A stretch of DNA of 64,000 bases, from NCBI RefSeq assembly GCF_039535475.1, contig NZ_BAAAXG010000028.1, positions 620,001-684,000 on the forward strand, written 5' to 3'. This DNA is from Streptomyces showdoensis (GTDB lineage Bacteria; Actinomycetota; Actinomycetes; Streptomycetales; Streptomycetaceae). The notes beneath the pieces were generated by a model, which saw only the letters and a program-made list of their open reading frames with translations, was not told where the DNA came from and did no database searches. The stretch's first letter is position 1; each line of letters starts with the position of its first letter. Positions 50,612 through 60,700 of the stretch are shown here, piece by piece. Made by a program: the position numbers and the translations under genes.

Positions 50612-50653
50612 TCAGCCGACGCGCTTTCCAAGTACGAGAATTCGGGTGCGCAT
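50612..50653 (-). CDS. ilvB leader peptide (MRTRILVLGKRVG)
   Basis: 13 codons, ATG 50653 to TGA 50612, with GGGGGAGGG 8 bases upstream. Contains Ile-Leu-Val-Leu and a later Val, the products of the pathway. This is the classic actinobacterial ilvB leader. Confidence 0.88.
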   Translation of the reverse strand: MRTRILVLGKRVG

Positions 50654-50686
50654 GGCACTGACCCTCCCCCCGCGGCGCGGTCACTG

Positions 50687-53600
50687 TCAAGTGGGTGGGA
50701 CGGGCGTCTCATTATTTGAGCGGATCGAGGGACGGTTTCCGGCGCTCACGCGGACGGGTCCGGGCAGCGGGTACTCGTCCCGCACCAGCGCCCGGCGCAG
50801 CCGGTACTCGTCCAACGGGCCGGCGAAGGCCATGCCCTGACCATGGGTGCAGCCCATGGAACGCAGGGCGAGCACCTGCTCGGGCACGTCCACCCCGTCG
50901 GCCACGGACTGCATGCCGAGGTCGCCGGCGATGCGCAGCAGACCGCTGGTGATCTTGCGCAGTCTGGCCGATTCCACGACGCCCTCGACCAGACCCCGGT
51001 CCAGCTTCAGTATGTCGACGGGGAGCCGCCGCAGGGCGCTGATGGCGGCGTGTCCGCTGCCGAATCCGTCCAGGGCGATCTTCACGCCGAGCCGCCGCAG
51101 GGCGGCCAGCCGCTGCTCCAGCTCGTCGAAGTTGACCCGGGGGTCGCGGGGGTCGCTCTCCGCCAGCTCGATGACGAGGGAGCCGGAGGGCAGGCCGTGC
51201 CGGGTCAGCAGGGACTCGATGGAACCCGGCGGCAGGGAGCGGTCGAGCAGCCGGCGCGCGGAGAGCCGGATGGTGACCGGGGTGCGATGCCCGATGCCGG
51301 CCCGCTCGGCGGCCTGCTCGACCGCCTCTTCGAGCAGCCAGCGGCCCAGCTCGGCGATGCGCTCGCTGTCGTCGGTGACCCGCAGGAACTCGGCCGGGGT
51401 GAAGAGGATGCCCTGGGCGGAGCGCCAGCGGGCCTGGGCGGCCACGGCGCTGATCCGGCCGGTGCTCAGGTCCACGACCGGCTGGTGCAGCAGCGCGAAC
51501 TCGCCGTCGTGGAGCGCGGTGCGCAGCCGGGCGGCGAGCTCGGTGCGGCGGACGATCTCGGCCTGCATCTGCGGGGCGTAGAGCTCGACGCGGTCCTTGC
51601 CGGCGGCCTTGGCCCGGTACATGGCGAGGTCGGCGTTGCGCAGCAGGTCCCCGGCGCTGATGCCGGGCTCGGCGAAGGCGACGCCGATGGAGGCGGCGAC
51701 CCGCACCTCGTTGGCGGCGTCGATGCGGTACGGCTGGGAGAGGGTCACGCGCAGCCGGTCGGCGATCTCGTACACCTGGCACTCGCGGGCGGCCCGGTCC
51801 CGGTTGCCGTCGCCGAGGATGAGCGCGGCGAACTCGTCGCCGCCGAGCCGCGCGGCGGTGTCCCCGGCCCGTACGGAGTCCTGGAGGCGGCGGGCGGCCT
51901 GGACCAGCAGCTCGTCGCCCGCCTGGTGGCCCAGGCGGTCGTTGACGCCCTTGAAGCCGTCGAGGTCGATGAAGAGCACGGCGGTGCCGGGGTCGGAGGA
52001 GCGGCGGCCGCCGAGGGCGCCCCGGACCCGCTCGGTGAACAGCGCCCGGTTGGGCAGGTCGGTGAGCGGGTCGTGCTCGGCGTTGTGCCGGAGCTGGGCC
52101 TGGAGGCGGACGCGCTCGGTGACGTCCCGGCTGTTGAAGATCAGGCCGCCCTGGTGGCGGTTGACGGTGGACTCGACGTTGAGCCACTCGCCGCGGCCGG
52201 AGCGGAAGCGGCACTCGATCCGGGTGGTGGGCTCCTCGGAAGGGGCCGCGGCGAGGAAGCGGCGCACTTCGTGGACGACGCCGCCGAGGTCCTCGGGGTG
52301 GATGATCGAGGCCAGCTCGGAGCCGATCAGGTCCTCCGCCTCGCGCCCGTACACCCCGGAGGCGGCGGGGCTGACGTAGCGGAGTATCCCGGTGGGCGCG
52401 GCGATCATGATGACGTCGCTGGAGCCCTGCACGAGGGACCTGAAGTGGTTCTCCTTCTGGGCCAGTTCGTGGGTGAGGGCGATGTTGTCCAGCAGCATGA
52501 TGCCCTGCCGGAGGACCAGGGCGAGCACGACCGTGCAGCCGGTGAGGACGACCACGCGGTCCACTCTGCGTCCCTCGACGACGTTGTACAGGATGCCGAG
52601 CGTGCAGACCGCCGCCGCGAGGTACGGGGTGAGGGCGGCGAGCGACCCGGCGAGGGGCCGGCTGTGCGGGTGCCGGGCGCGGGCGGCGGCCGGGTCCACG
52701 GTGCGGCGGGCGCCCCAGGGCGCGTAGGCGAGCAGCAGCGAGCCGGCGAACCAGCCGGCGTCGAGCAGCTGGCCGGAGCTGTAGTGCTCGCGCAGCAGCG
52801 GCGAGGTGAACAGGGCGTCGCACAGCACGGTGAGCGCGAGGGCGGCGATGGCGGTGTTGATCGCCGAGCGGTTGATGTGGGAGCGGCGGAAGTGCAGGGC
52901 GAGCACCATGCTGACGAGCACGATGTCGAGCAGCGGGTAGGCGAGGGAGAGCGCGGAGCGGGCCACGCTCTCGCCCTCGGCGACCTCGACGCGCGCGGTG
53001 TGCGCGAGGGCGAGGCTCCACGAGAGGGTGAGCAGGGAGCCGCCGATGAGCCAGGCGTCGAGCGCGAGGCAGACCCAGCCGGCCCGGGTCACCGGTTTCT
53101 TGGCGAGGACCAGCAGGCCGACGATGGCGGGCGGGGCGAAGAGCAGGAAGCAGAGGTCGGCCAGCGAGGGGGTGGGCACCTCGCGGGCGAGCACGACCTC
53201 GTACCAGCCCCAGACGGCGTTGCCGGCCGAGGCCATGAAGGAGGAGAAGGCGAAGAGCAGCCAGGCGGGGCGGAAGCTGCCGCGGTGGCCGCGGGCGTAG
53301 AGGAAGCAGGAGACGGCGGCGGCGAGCGCCGCGGCGCTCAGTCCGAAGTCGCCCATGACGAGGGCGAGCTCCTCGGAGCCCCAGCCGAGGGCGGCGCCGG
53401 TCGCGTACCCCCCGCAGACCAGGCCGAGGCCGATCTGGGTGAGCACTCCCCCGACCCCGGGCCCCTGGCGCCCCGGTCCGGGGGCGGGGCGGCCGAGCCC
53501 GGCGGAGTGGACCCCGGCCCCCTCGCTCACGGGCCGGTTCCGGACGAGCGCTCCGGGGGTGCTCACCGCGCCCTCCGGGTCCTCGCCGGGGTGTCCCTGC

Positions 53601-54142
53601 GCACCGGGCCCGCAGAGGCTCTCGGTCTCCCCGTCGGCACGGGGCACGGCGTGGCCGCAGAAGGCCGCGGAGTCCTCCGGGCGGGCGGCGCAGGAGACCC
53701 GGCCGGACCCTTCGCCGAGGCCGGACCCTTCGCCGAGGCCGGGGCCCCCGTCGGGACCGGCGCCGGGCGGCGGGGCCGGCTCGTCCCCCGCGCGGGAGGC
53801 GCGGGGGACGGGGACGGCGGGCGCGCGGGCGCCGGGCGGGGCGGGGGCGTCCCCGCCGGGACCGCTCCTGCCGGGACCTGCCATGGCGGAACCTGCCGCG
53901 CCGGGACCTGCCGTGGCGGACCGCTCGGGGCCCGGACGGTACGACTGGCCCGGCTGCTCCGGCAGGGCTGCCGCGGGGCGCGGGAGGGGAGTCGAAGGCC
54001 CCGCCGCGTCGGATCGTCGCTCGCTCGGCCGTGCTCCACCCGTCACCCCCCTCGGAATCTGATGACCCGTCACTTCGCTCCCCAGCGTCTGCCCGTTCTC
54101 GACGCAGTCCCCCGCTCCGGGACGATACACCAGGATCGTCAC
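50687..54142 (-). CDS. Membrane PAS-GGDEF-EAL protein with degenerate EAL (CdgC-like)
   Basis: 1151 residues if begun at GTG 54142; the true start may be later because the first 230 residues are low-complexity Pro/Gly/Ala and no good ribosome site precedes 54142. About ten membrane helices (residues about 235-560), a PAS domain (NHFRSLVQGSSDVIMIAAPTG), then an intact GGDEF (ARLGGDEFAAL near 765) with the inhibitory RxxD site (RAGD) five residues before it. The EAL domain lacks key residues: EAL reads AAQ, the DDFG motif reads DGFG, and AEGVE reads ADGVD. Likely a c-di-GMP synthase with a non-catalytic EAL. Position matches S. coelicolor SCO5511 (CdgC), from memory. Confidence 0.9.
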   Translation of the reverse strand: MTILVYRPGAGDCVENGQTLGSEVTGHQIPRGVTGGARPSERRSDAAGPSTPLPRPAAALPEQPGQSYRPGPERSATAGPGAAGSAMAGPGRSGPGGDAPAPPGARAPAVPVPRASRAGDEPAPPPGAGPDGGPGLGEGSGLGEGSGRVSCAARPEDSAAFCGHAVPRADGETESLCGPGAQGHPGEDPEGAVSTPGALVRNRPVSEGAGVHSAGLGRPAPGPGRQGPGVGGVLTQIGLGLVCGGYATGAALGWGSEELALVMGDFGLSAAALAAAVSCFLYARGHRGSFRPAWLLFAFSSFMASAGNAVWGWYEVVLAREVPTPSLADLCFLLFAPPAIVGLLVLAKKPVTRAGWVCLALDAWLIGGSLLTLSWSLALAHTARVEVAEGESVARSALSLAYPLLDIVLVSMVLALHFRRSHINRSAINTAIAALALTVLCDALFTSPLLREHYSSGQLLDAGWFAGSLLLAYAPWGARRTVDPAAARARHPHSRPLAGSLAALTPYLAAAVCTLGILYNVVEGRRVDRVVVLTGCTVVLALVLRQGIMLLDNIALTHELAQKENHFRSLVQGSSDVIMIAAPTGILRYVSPAASGVYGREAEDLIGSELASIIHPEDLGGVVHEVRRFLAAAPSEEPTTRIECRFRSGRGEWLNVESTVNRHQGGLIFNSRDVTERVRLQAQLRHNAEHDPLTDLPNRALFTERVRGALGGRRSSDPGTAVLFIDLDGFKGVNDRLGHQAGDELLVQAARRLQDSVRAGDTAARLGGDEFAALILGDGNRDRAARECQVYEIADRLRVTLSQPYRIDAANEVRVAASIGVAFAEPGISAGDLLRNADLAMYRAKAAGKDRVELYAPQMQAEIVRRTELAARLRTALHDGEFALLHQPVVDLSTGRISAVAAQARWRSAQGILFTPAEFLRVTDDSERIAELGRWLLEEAVEQAAERAGIGHRTPVTIRLSARRLLDRSLPPGSIESLLTRHGLPSGSLVIELAESDPRDPRVNFDELEQRLAALRRLGVKIALDGFGSGHAAISALRRLPVDILKLDRGLVEGVVESARLRKITSGLLRIAGDLGMQSVADGVDVPEQVLALRSMGCTHGQGMAFAGPLDEYRLRRALVRDEYPLPGPVRVSAGNRPSIRSNNETPVPPT

Positions 54143-54228
54143 TCAGGGACAGGGTCGCAGTACTCTCCGTGACGGGTGGGGGGCTCGTGTGCGGCGCGCT
54201 CCGGGGGCGCGCGGATCGGGCGGCCGGA

Positions 54229-55191
54229 TCAGGTGGTGAGGACGAGGTTCGCCGGCTCCTCCCCGGCCGCGAACCGGGTCAGCTGCGCGGCCAGCAGGCG
54301 CTTGGCGCGCGGCATGAACGCCGAGGTGGAGCCGCCGACATGGGGGCTGACCAGGACGCCGGGGGCGTGCCACAGCGGGTGGCCGGCGGGCAGCGGCTCC
54401 GGGTCGGTGACGTCGAGCGCGGCGGTGATCCGGCCGCTCTCCGCCTCCTTCAGGAGCGCCGCCGTGTCCACCACCGGACCGCGGGCCACGTTGACCAGCA
54501 GGGCGCCGTCCTTCATCCGGGCGAGGAAGCCTGCGTCGGCCAGGTGCCGGGTCTGCGGGGTGAGCGGCGTGGAGAGCACGACCACATCGGCCTCGGGCAG
54601 CAGTGCGGGCAGGTCGGTGAGCGGGTGCACGGGACCGCGCTCGGTGGCACGCGCGGAGCGCGCGACGCGCACGACCCGCGCGCACTCGAAGGGGGCGAGC
54701 CGGTCCTCGATGGCCGCGCCGATCGATCCGTACCCGACGATCAGCACCGACTTGTCGGCGAGCGCCGGGTAGAAGCCGGCCCGCCACTCCTCCGCGTCCT
54801 GGCCGCGCACGAAGCCGGGGATGCCGCGCAGCGAGGCGAGGATCAGCGCGAGGGTCAGCTCGGCGGTGCTGGCCTCGTGGACGCCCTTGGCGTTGCACAG
54901 CCGGACGCCGGGCGGCAGTTCGCCGAGGCCGGGCGTCACGTGGTCGATGCCGGCCGAGAGCGTCTGCACCACGCGGACCGCGCGCATCCCGGCGAGCGGG
55001 CGCACCGCGATCTCCTCGCCCTTCATGTACGGCACGACGTAGAAGGCGCAGCGCGCGGGATCGGCCGGGAATTCCGGCCCGCCGTCCCAGAAACGGTAGT
55101 TCAGGCCCGACGCGCCCGGCGCGGGAAGTCCCTCGATCTCGTCCGCGGGAATCGGAAGCCACACGTCAGCGGCGGTGTCATCGAACGTCAT
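54229..55191 (-). CDS. D-isomer-specific 2-hydroxyacid dehydrogenase
   Basis: 320 residues from ATG 55191 (MTFDDTAADVWLPIP). Two-domain fold with VVQTLSAGIDHV, NAKGVHEASTAELTLALILASLRGI, NAD-binding VLIVGYGSIGAAIEDRLAPF near residue 145, catalytic Arg in LVNVARGPVVDTAALL, and PHVGGSTSAFMPRA with the catalytic His. Substrate is open (glyoxylate, phosphoglycerate-like or hydroxypyruvate). Divergent from the aldo/keto reductase gene. Confidence 0.92.
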   Translation of the reverse strand: MTFDDTAADVWLPIPADEIEGLPAPGASGLNYRFWDGGPEFPADPARCAFYVVPYMKGEEIAVRPLAGMRAVRVVQTLSAGIDHVTPGLGELPPGVRLCNAKGVHEASTAELTLALILASLRGIPGFVRGQDAEEWRAGFYPALADKSVLIVGYGSIGAAIEDRLAPFECARVVRVARSARATERGPVHPLTDLPALLPEADVVVLSTPLTPQTRHLADAGFLARMKDGALLVNVARGPVVDTAALLKEAESGRITAALDVTDPEPLPAGHPLWHAPGVLVSPHVGGSTSAFMPRAKRLLAAQLTRFAAGEEPANLVLTT

Positions 55192-55266
55192 GACCGGGAG
55201 GCTATGCGAAGAATCCCGCGCGCGATTGGTTACTTTGGGGGGCGGCACAGGGAGGGGTACCGGCAG

Positions 55267-56272
55267 GTGGAGCGCAGGACGATCGGGGGCGGCGGCGCTC
55301 GGTGTGGGTGCGGTGGGCCTCGGATGCATGCCGATGAGCTGGGCGTACAGCGGTTCGCAGCGGCGGGGCGACCGCTCGCTGCGGACGGTGCACGCGGCGC
55401 TGGACGCCGGGACCAGCCTGCTCGACACCGCCGACATGTACGGCCCCTTCACCAACGAGCTGCTGCTGGGGCGGGTGTTGAAGGAGCGCCGGGCGGACGT
55501 CTTCGTGTCGACGAAGTGCGGACTGCTCGTCGGCGGCGACCAGCACGTCGTGGCCAACGGGCGCCCCGGGTACGTGCGCAGGGCCTGCGACGCCTCGCTG
55601 CGGCGGCTCCAGACCGACGTCATCGACCTCTACCAGCTGCACCGGGCCGACCCGGAGGTCCCGGTGGAGGAGACCTGGGGCGCGATGGCCGAGCTGGTGC
55701 GGGCCGGCAAGGTGCGGGCGCTCGGGCTGTGCGCGGTGGGCGCCCGGGCGACCCGCCGGGGCCGCACGGGCGGCGGCTATGAGGGAACGATCCGGCAGCT
55801 GGAGCGGGTCCAGCAGGTCTTCCCGGTGGCGACGGTCGAGGCCGAGCTGTCGGTCTGGTCGCCGGAGGCCCTGGAGCGGCTGCTGCCCTGGTGCGAGGCC
55901 CGGGGCGTGGGCTTCCTCGCCGCGATGCCGCTGGGCAGCGGGTACCTGACCGGGACGCTCACGCCGGGCGGCGGCTTCGAGGAGGACGACCTGCGGGCCC
56001 GGCACCCGCGCTTCACGGCCGAGATGATGGCGGCCAACCAGCCGCTGATCGCGGGGCTGCGGCGGGTGGCGGCCCGGCACGGCGACGGGGTCACCCCGGC
56101 GCAGGTGGCGCTGGCCTGGGTGCTCGGGCGCGGGCGGCACGTGGTGCCGATCCCGGGCGCGAAGCGGGAGCGCTGGGCCGTGGAGAACGCGCGGGCGGCC
56201 GGTCTCACGCTCGACGCGGCGGACCTGGCGGAGATCGCCGCGCTGCCGGCGGCCCGCGGCTCCTGGGACTGA
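55267..56272 (+). pseudogene. Aldo/keto reductase with apparent 5' frameshift
   Basis: From GTG 55267, with GGAGGG 10 bases upstream, the frame reads VERRTIGGGGARCGC, but the AKR body is in the next frame. Removing one G from the five-G run at 55285-55289 would join VERRTIG to AAALGVGAVGLGCMPMSWAY, the normal AKR N-terminus. The body has GTSLLDTADMYGPFTNELLLGR (catalytic Asp/Tyr), FVSTKCG (Lys), DLYQLHRADP (His), and the NADPH-binding IPGAKR...ENARAAG. So the gene is either truly shifted or carries a sequencing error in a homopolymer; the rest is intact. Function otherwise: NADPH-dependent carbonyl reduction. Confidence 0.8.
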
Positions 56273-56364
56273 CGCACCGGACCGCCCGGCGCGGAACCGG
56301 GAACTCCGGCGGGCCCCGAGGTGTATTCAGGAGGGGGGACCACCGCCGGGAAGGGACCGGGACC

Positions 56365-57501
56365 ATGGGCCGAGGCCGATTCGTCGTGGGAGGCGCGGCC
56401 GGTGCCGTCGCCGTGCTGCTGCTGACCGCCGGGTGCTCCTCCCCGCCGGACGGGGACGAGGGCCGCTCCTCGCCCACGGCCGGCGCGTCCGCCACCGCCT
56501 CCGCGAAGCCGACGGCGTCCTCGGCGCCCCCGGGCGTGCGCGTCGCCGGCGTGCTCGCCCAGGACCTGCGCTCCCCGTGGGGGCTCGCCGAGCTGCCCGG
56601 CGGGGACCTGCTCGTCTCCTCGCGCGACGAGCGGACCGTCACCCGGATCGACGCCGGGACCGGTCGGAAGACCCCGCTCGGCGAGGTGCCCGGGGTGGTG
56701 CCGGGCGGCGAGGGCGGGCTGCTCGGGCTGGCCGTGCGGGACGGCTGGGTGTACGCGTACCTGACCTCGGCGACGGACAACCGGATCGTCCGCATGCGCT
56801 ACGGGGGCGGGGCGGGCGACCGGCTCGGCGCCCCCGAGCCCGTGCTCACCGGCATCCCGAAGGGCGTGATCCACAACGGCGGCCGGATCGCCTTCGGCCC
56901 GGACGGGATGCTGTACGCCGGGACCGGCGAGACCGGCCGGACCGGGCTCGCCCAGGACCGGGGCTCGCTCGGCGGGAAGATCCTGCGCATGACCCCGGAG
57001 GGCCGCCCCGCCCCCGGGAACCCCTTCCCGGGCTCCGTGGTCTACTCGTACGGGCACCGGAACGTCCAGGGACTGACCTGGGACCCGGCCGGGCGGCTGT
57101 GGGCCGCCGAGTTCGGGCAGGACACCTGGGACGAGCTGAACCTCGTCCGGCCCGGGCGGAACTACGGCTGGCCGGTCGTCGAGGGACGGGCGGGCCGGGC
57201 CGGGTTCACGGACCCGGTGGCCCAGTGGGCGCCGGCCGAGGCCTCGCCGAGCGGGATCGCGTACGCCCGGGGGGCGGTCTGGATGGCCGGCCTGCGGGGC
57301 GAGAGACTGTGGCGCGTGCCGCTCTCCGGAGCGGAACGTTCCGGAGAGCCCCAGGCGTTCCTGACAGGTGGGTACGGGCGGCTGCGCACGGTCCTGGCGA
57401 CCGCGGGCGGCTCCCGGCTCTGGCTCGTGACCAGTGAGACCGACACCCGGGGCACCCCCGGGCCCGGTGACGACAAGATCCTCCGGCTGGAGGTCGGGTA
57501 G
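56365..57501 (+). CDS. Lipoprotein PQQ-dependent sugar dehydrogenase-like protein
   Basis: 378 residues from ATG 56365. Lipoprotein signal with lipobox LLTAGC near residue 24, then a Ser/Ala/Pro linker and a six-bladed GSDH-type propeller: LRSPWGLAELPGGDLLVSSRD, GGEGGLLGLAVRDGWVYAYLT, IPKGVIHNGGRIAFGPDGMLYAGTGE (HNGG motif), SYGHRNVQGLTWDPAGRLWAAEFGQDTWDELNLVRPGRNYGWP. Family members oxidise sugars with PQQ, but many actinobacterial ones have unproven cofactors. Exported and anchored outside the membrane. A 70-residue protein follows by 13 bases. Confidence 0.92.
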   Translation: MGRGRFVVGGAAGAVAVLLLTAGCSSPPDGDEGRSSPTAGASATASAKPTASSAPPGVRVAGVLAQDLRSPWGLAELPGGDLLVSSRDERTVTRIDAGTGRKTPLGEVPGVVPGGEGGLLGLAVRDGWVYAYLTSATDNRIVRMRYGGGAGDRLGAPEPVLTGIPKGVIHNGGRIAFGPDGMLYAGTGETGRTGLAQDRGSLGGKILRMTPEGRPAPGNPFPGSVVYSYGHRNVQGLTWDPAGRLWAAEFGQDTWDELNLVRPGRNYGWPVVEGRAGRAGFTDPVAQWAPAEASPSGIAYARGAVWMAGLRGERLWRVPLSGAERSGEPQAFLTGGYGRLRTVLATAGGSRLWLVTSETDTRGTPGPGDDKILRLEVG

Positions 57502-57514
57502 GAGGGCGAGGCGG

Positions 57515-57727
57515 ATGTTCAACCTGATGGAAGAGCTGTTCGCGCCGGGCCGCAAGCACACCGACGACGAGCGGCAGCGGCTCGCCCTGACCCGGGAGGA
57601 CATGGGCGACGGCGACCCGCACAAGGGCCCGATAGACCTCACCTCGGGCAAGGTCGTGATACGCCTGCCCGGCGCCGCCGGGGAGCCCTCCCCCGCGGCG
57701 GACGACCGGGACGAGCCGGCCTCCTAG
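57515..57727 (+). CDS. Small protein (DUF6191-like)
   Basis: 70 residues from ATG 57515 with GGAGGG 8 bases upstream. MFNLMEELFAPGRKHTDDER then acidic, ending AADDRDEPAS. No membrane or signal segment. It resembles short Streptomyces proteins of the DUF6191 type, though I cannot confirm. It is cotranscribed with the sugar dehydrogenase-like gene and overlaps the LAL regulator's stop by 4 bases. Confidence 0.7.
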   Translation: MFNLMEELFAPGRKHTDDERQRLALTREDMGDGDPHKGPIDLTSGKVVIRLPGAAGEPSPAADDRDEPAS

Positions 57728-60700
57728 GAGGCCGGCTCCAGGAGCCGCAGCCGGTGCGCCAGGGCGGCGGCCTCGCCGCGCCCGGCGACGCCCAGCTTGG
57801 CCAGGATGTTGGAGACGTGGACGCTCGCCGTCTTCGGCGAGATGAACAGCTCCTCGGCGATCTGGCGGTTGGTGCGCCCCTCGGCGACCAGCCGCAGCAC
57901 GTCCTGCTCGCGCGGGGTCAGCCCGAAGGCGTCGGCGGCCGGGTCCTCCGGCTCCGGCTCCGCGGCGGCCGCCCCCTCCGGGGCGTGCAGCGGGAGACGG
58001 GCACGGGCGGCGAGCAGCTCCACGTCCTCGCGCAGCGGGTGGGCCCCCAGGCGTACGGCGGTGGCGTGGGCCTCGCGCATCAGGGCGGCGGCCTCCTCGC
58101 GCCGGCCGCCCTCGGCGAGGAGCGCGTCGGCGAGCCGGTGCCGGGCCCGGGCCAGCTCGTGGGGGCGGTCCAGCGGCTCGAAGGCGGCGACGACCTCGGC
58201 CCAGCGCTCGGCGGTGTCCCGGGCCTCGGCGCGGGCCAGCTCGGCGGAGACCTGGAGCGCGTAGGCCTGCCACACGGGCGCCTGGGCGGCCAGGGACCGT
58301 ACGGAGCGGCGCACCGCGTCCAGGGCGGCGGCCCGGCCCTCGGCGGCGGCCGGCAGCCCGTGGGCGTCGGCCTCGGCGGTGACGGCGACGAGGACCAGCG
58401 GCCAGCCGTAGCGGTGGGTGCCGGCCGGGAAGCCGGAGCCGGCCACCGCGGCGAGCTGCGCGCGGACGTCGGCGAGCCGGCCCTCGGCGGCGGCCACGGC
58501 GGCGGTCACGTGCGTCATCGGCAGCGTGTACTGCGGGATCGGGTCGCGGGTGCCGTAGCGGGCCGCGGCCTCGGCGAGGCGGGCGGCGGCCGCGGCCGGC
58601 TCGCCGCGGCCGATGGCGAGGTGGGCGAGCTGGAGGAGGGCGGTGCCGCCCGGTTTGGAACCGGCTGCCCCGGTGCGGAGCAGCAGCTCGCACTCCTCCT
58701 GGACCCGGTCCCACTCGCCGAGCGAGAGCAGCGACTCGGCGAGGTTGGCGCGGACCCAGCCGGCGCTGTCGACCAGGCCGTGCGAGCGGGCCATGGCGAT
58801 GCCGGTGGCGGCGACCTCGACGGCCTCGCGGGAGCGGCCGAGCCCCTCCAGGGCGGAGGAGATGTTCACCGCGGCGCGGGAGGCCTCGTGGAAGTGGCCG
58901 AGCGCCAGGGTGCGTTCGCCGACCTCGCGCATCGCGGCGAGCCCGTTCTCGGTGTCGCCGGCGGACACCATGATGGTGCCGAGGGTGAGCCGGGCGGCGA
59001 GTTCGGTGCCCTCGGCCTTGACCAGCCGGGCGTACTCGACGGCCCGTTCGGCGGCGGCGAGGGCGTCGGCGCCGGGCTTGCGGAGCATGCCCCAGCTCGC
59101 GGCGAAGGCGAGCACCACGGCGTGCACGGCGGAGGGCGGCAGGCCGCGGACCAGGTCCTGGGCGCGGGCGATCTCGTCCCAGCCGTCGCCGCGGGCGAGG
59201 TTGGACTGGAGCCGGGCCCGCTCGACCCAGAACCAGGCGGAGCGCAGCGGGTCCTCGTCCTCGGCGGCGTCCAGCAGCCGGTGGGCCATCTTGCCTATCT
59301 TCAGGGCGCGTTCGCGTTCGCCGCAGAGCCGGGCGGCGACGGTGGCCTCGGCGAGCAGGTCGAGATAGCTCAGCGGGGTGTCGGGGTCGCAGCCACAGGA
59401 CGGGTAGGCCTCGGCGTAGTCCATGGGGCGCAGGCCGCGGCGGACCTCGGCGGGGGCGTCGTCCCACAGCTCCATGGCGCGTTCGAGGAGCCGCAGTTGC
59501 TCGGCGTAGGCGTAGCGCTTGCGGGTCTCGACGGAGGCGCGCAGCACGGCCGGCAGGGCGCGGGCGGCGTCGTGGGCGTGGTACCAGTAGGTCGCGAGCC
59601 GGTTGGCCCGGGCGTCGGCGCGGACCAGGCCGGGCTCGTCCTCCAGGGCTTCGGCGTAGCGGCGGTTGAGCCGGGAGCGCTCGCCGGGCAGCAGGTCGTC
59701 GCTGACCGCCTCGCGGACCAGGGAGTGCCGGAAGCGGTAGCCGTCGCCGTCGGGCGCGGCGAGCAGGATGTTGGCGCCGACGGCGGCCCGCAGGGCCTCG
59801 ATGAGCTCGTCCTCGGCGAGCCGGGCGACGGCGGCGAGCAGGTCGAACTCGACGGTGGAGCCGCCCTCGGCGACGATCCGGACGACGCGCTGGGCGTCGT
59901 CCGGGAGGGCCTCGACGCGGACCAGGAGGAGGTCGCGGAGGGACTCGCTGAGGGAGCCGAGGGCGGTGCCGCAGCCGTGGGAGGCGATGAGCTCCTCGAC
60001 GAAGAAGGCGTTGCCGTCGGAGCGTTCGAAGACCTCGTCGAGGAGGGCGGGGCTGGGCTCCTCGGCGAGGATGCCGGTGAGCTGGCGGTGCACCTCGGTG
60101 CGGGTGAACCGGGAGAGTTCGATGCGCCGGACCGAGCGCAGCCGGTCCAGTTCGGCGAGCAGGGGGCGCAGCGGGTGGCGGCGGTGGATGTCGTCGGCGC
60201 GGTAGGTGGCGACGACCACGATGCGGCCGCGGTGCAGGGTGCGGAAGAGGTAGGCGAGCAGGTGCCGGGTGGAGGCGTCGGCCCAGTGCAGGTCCTCCAG
60301 GACGAGGACGACGGTGCGGTCGGCGGCGATGCGCTCCAGGAGCCGTACGGTCAGCTCGAAGAGGCGGGCGGTGGCGTCCTCGGCGGCCGGCTCGTGGTGG
60401 GCGAGGTCGCCGAACTCGGGGAGGAGCCGGGCGAGTTCGCCCTCCTGCCCGTCGGCGGCGGCGGCGAGTTCCTCGGGGAGCAGCCGGTGCAGCGCGCGCA
60501 GGGCGGTGGAGAAGGGGGCGAAGGGCAGTCCGTCGGCGCCGATCTCGACGCAGCCGCCGAGGGCGACGACGGCGCCCTGGGTGCGGGCGAGTGCGGTGAA
60601 CTCCTCGATGAGGCGGGTCTTCCCGACTCCCGCCTCACCTCCGACGAGCAGGGCCTGGGGCTCTCCCGCGGTCGCGCGGGAGAGCGCCTCGGTGAGGGCG

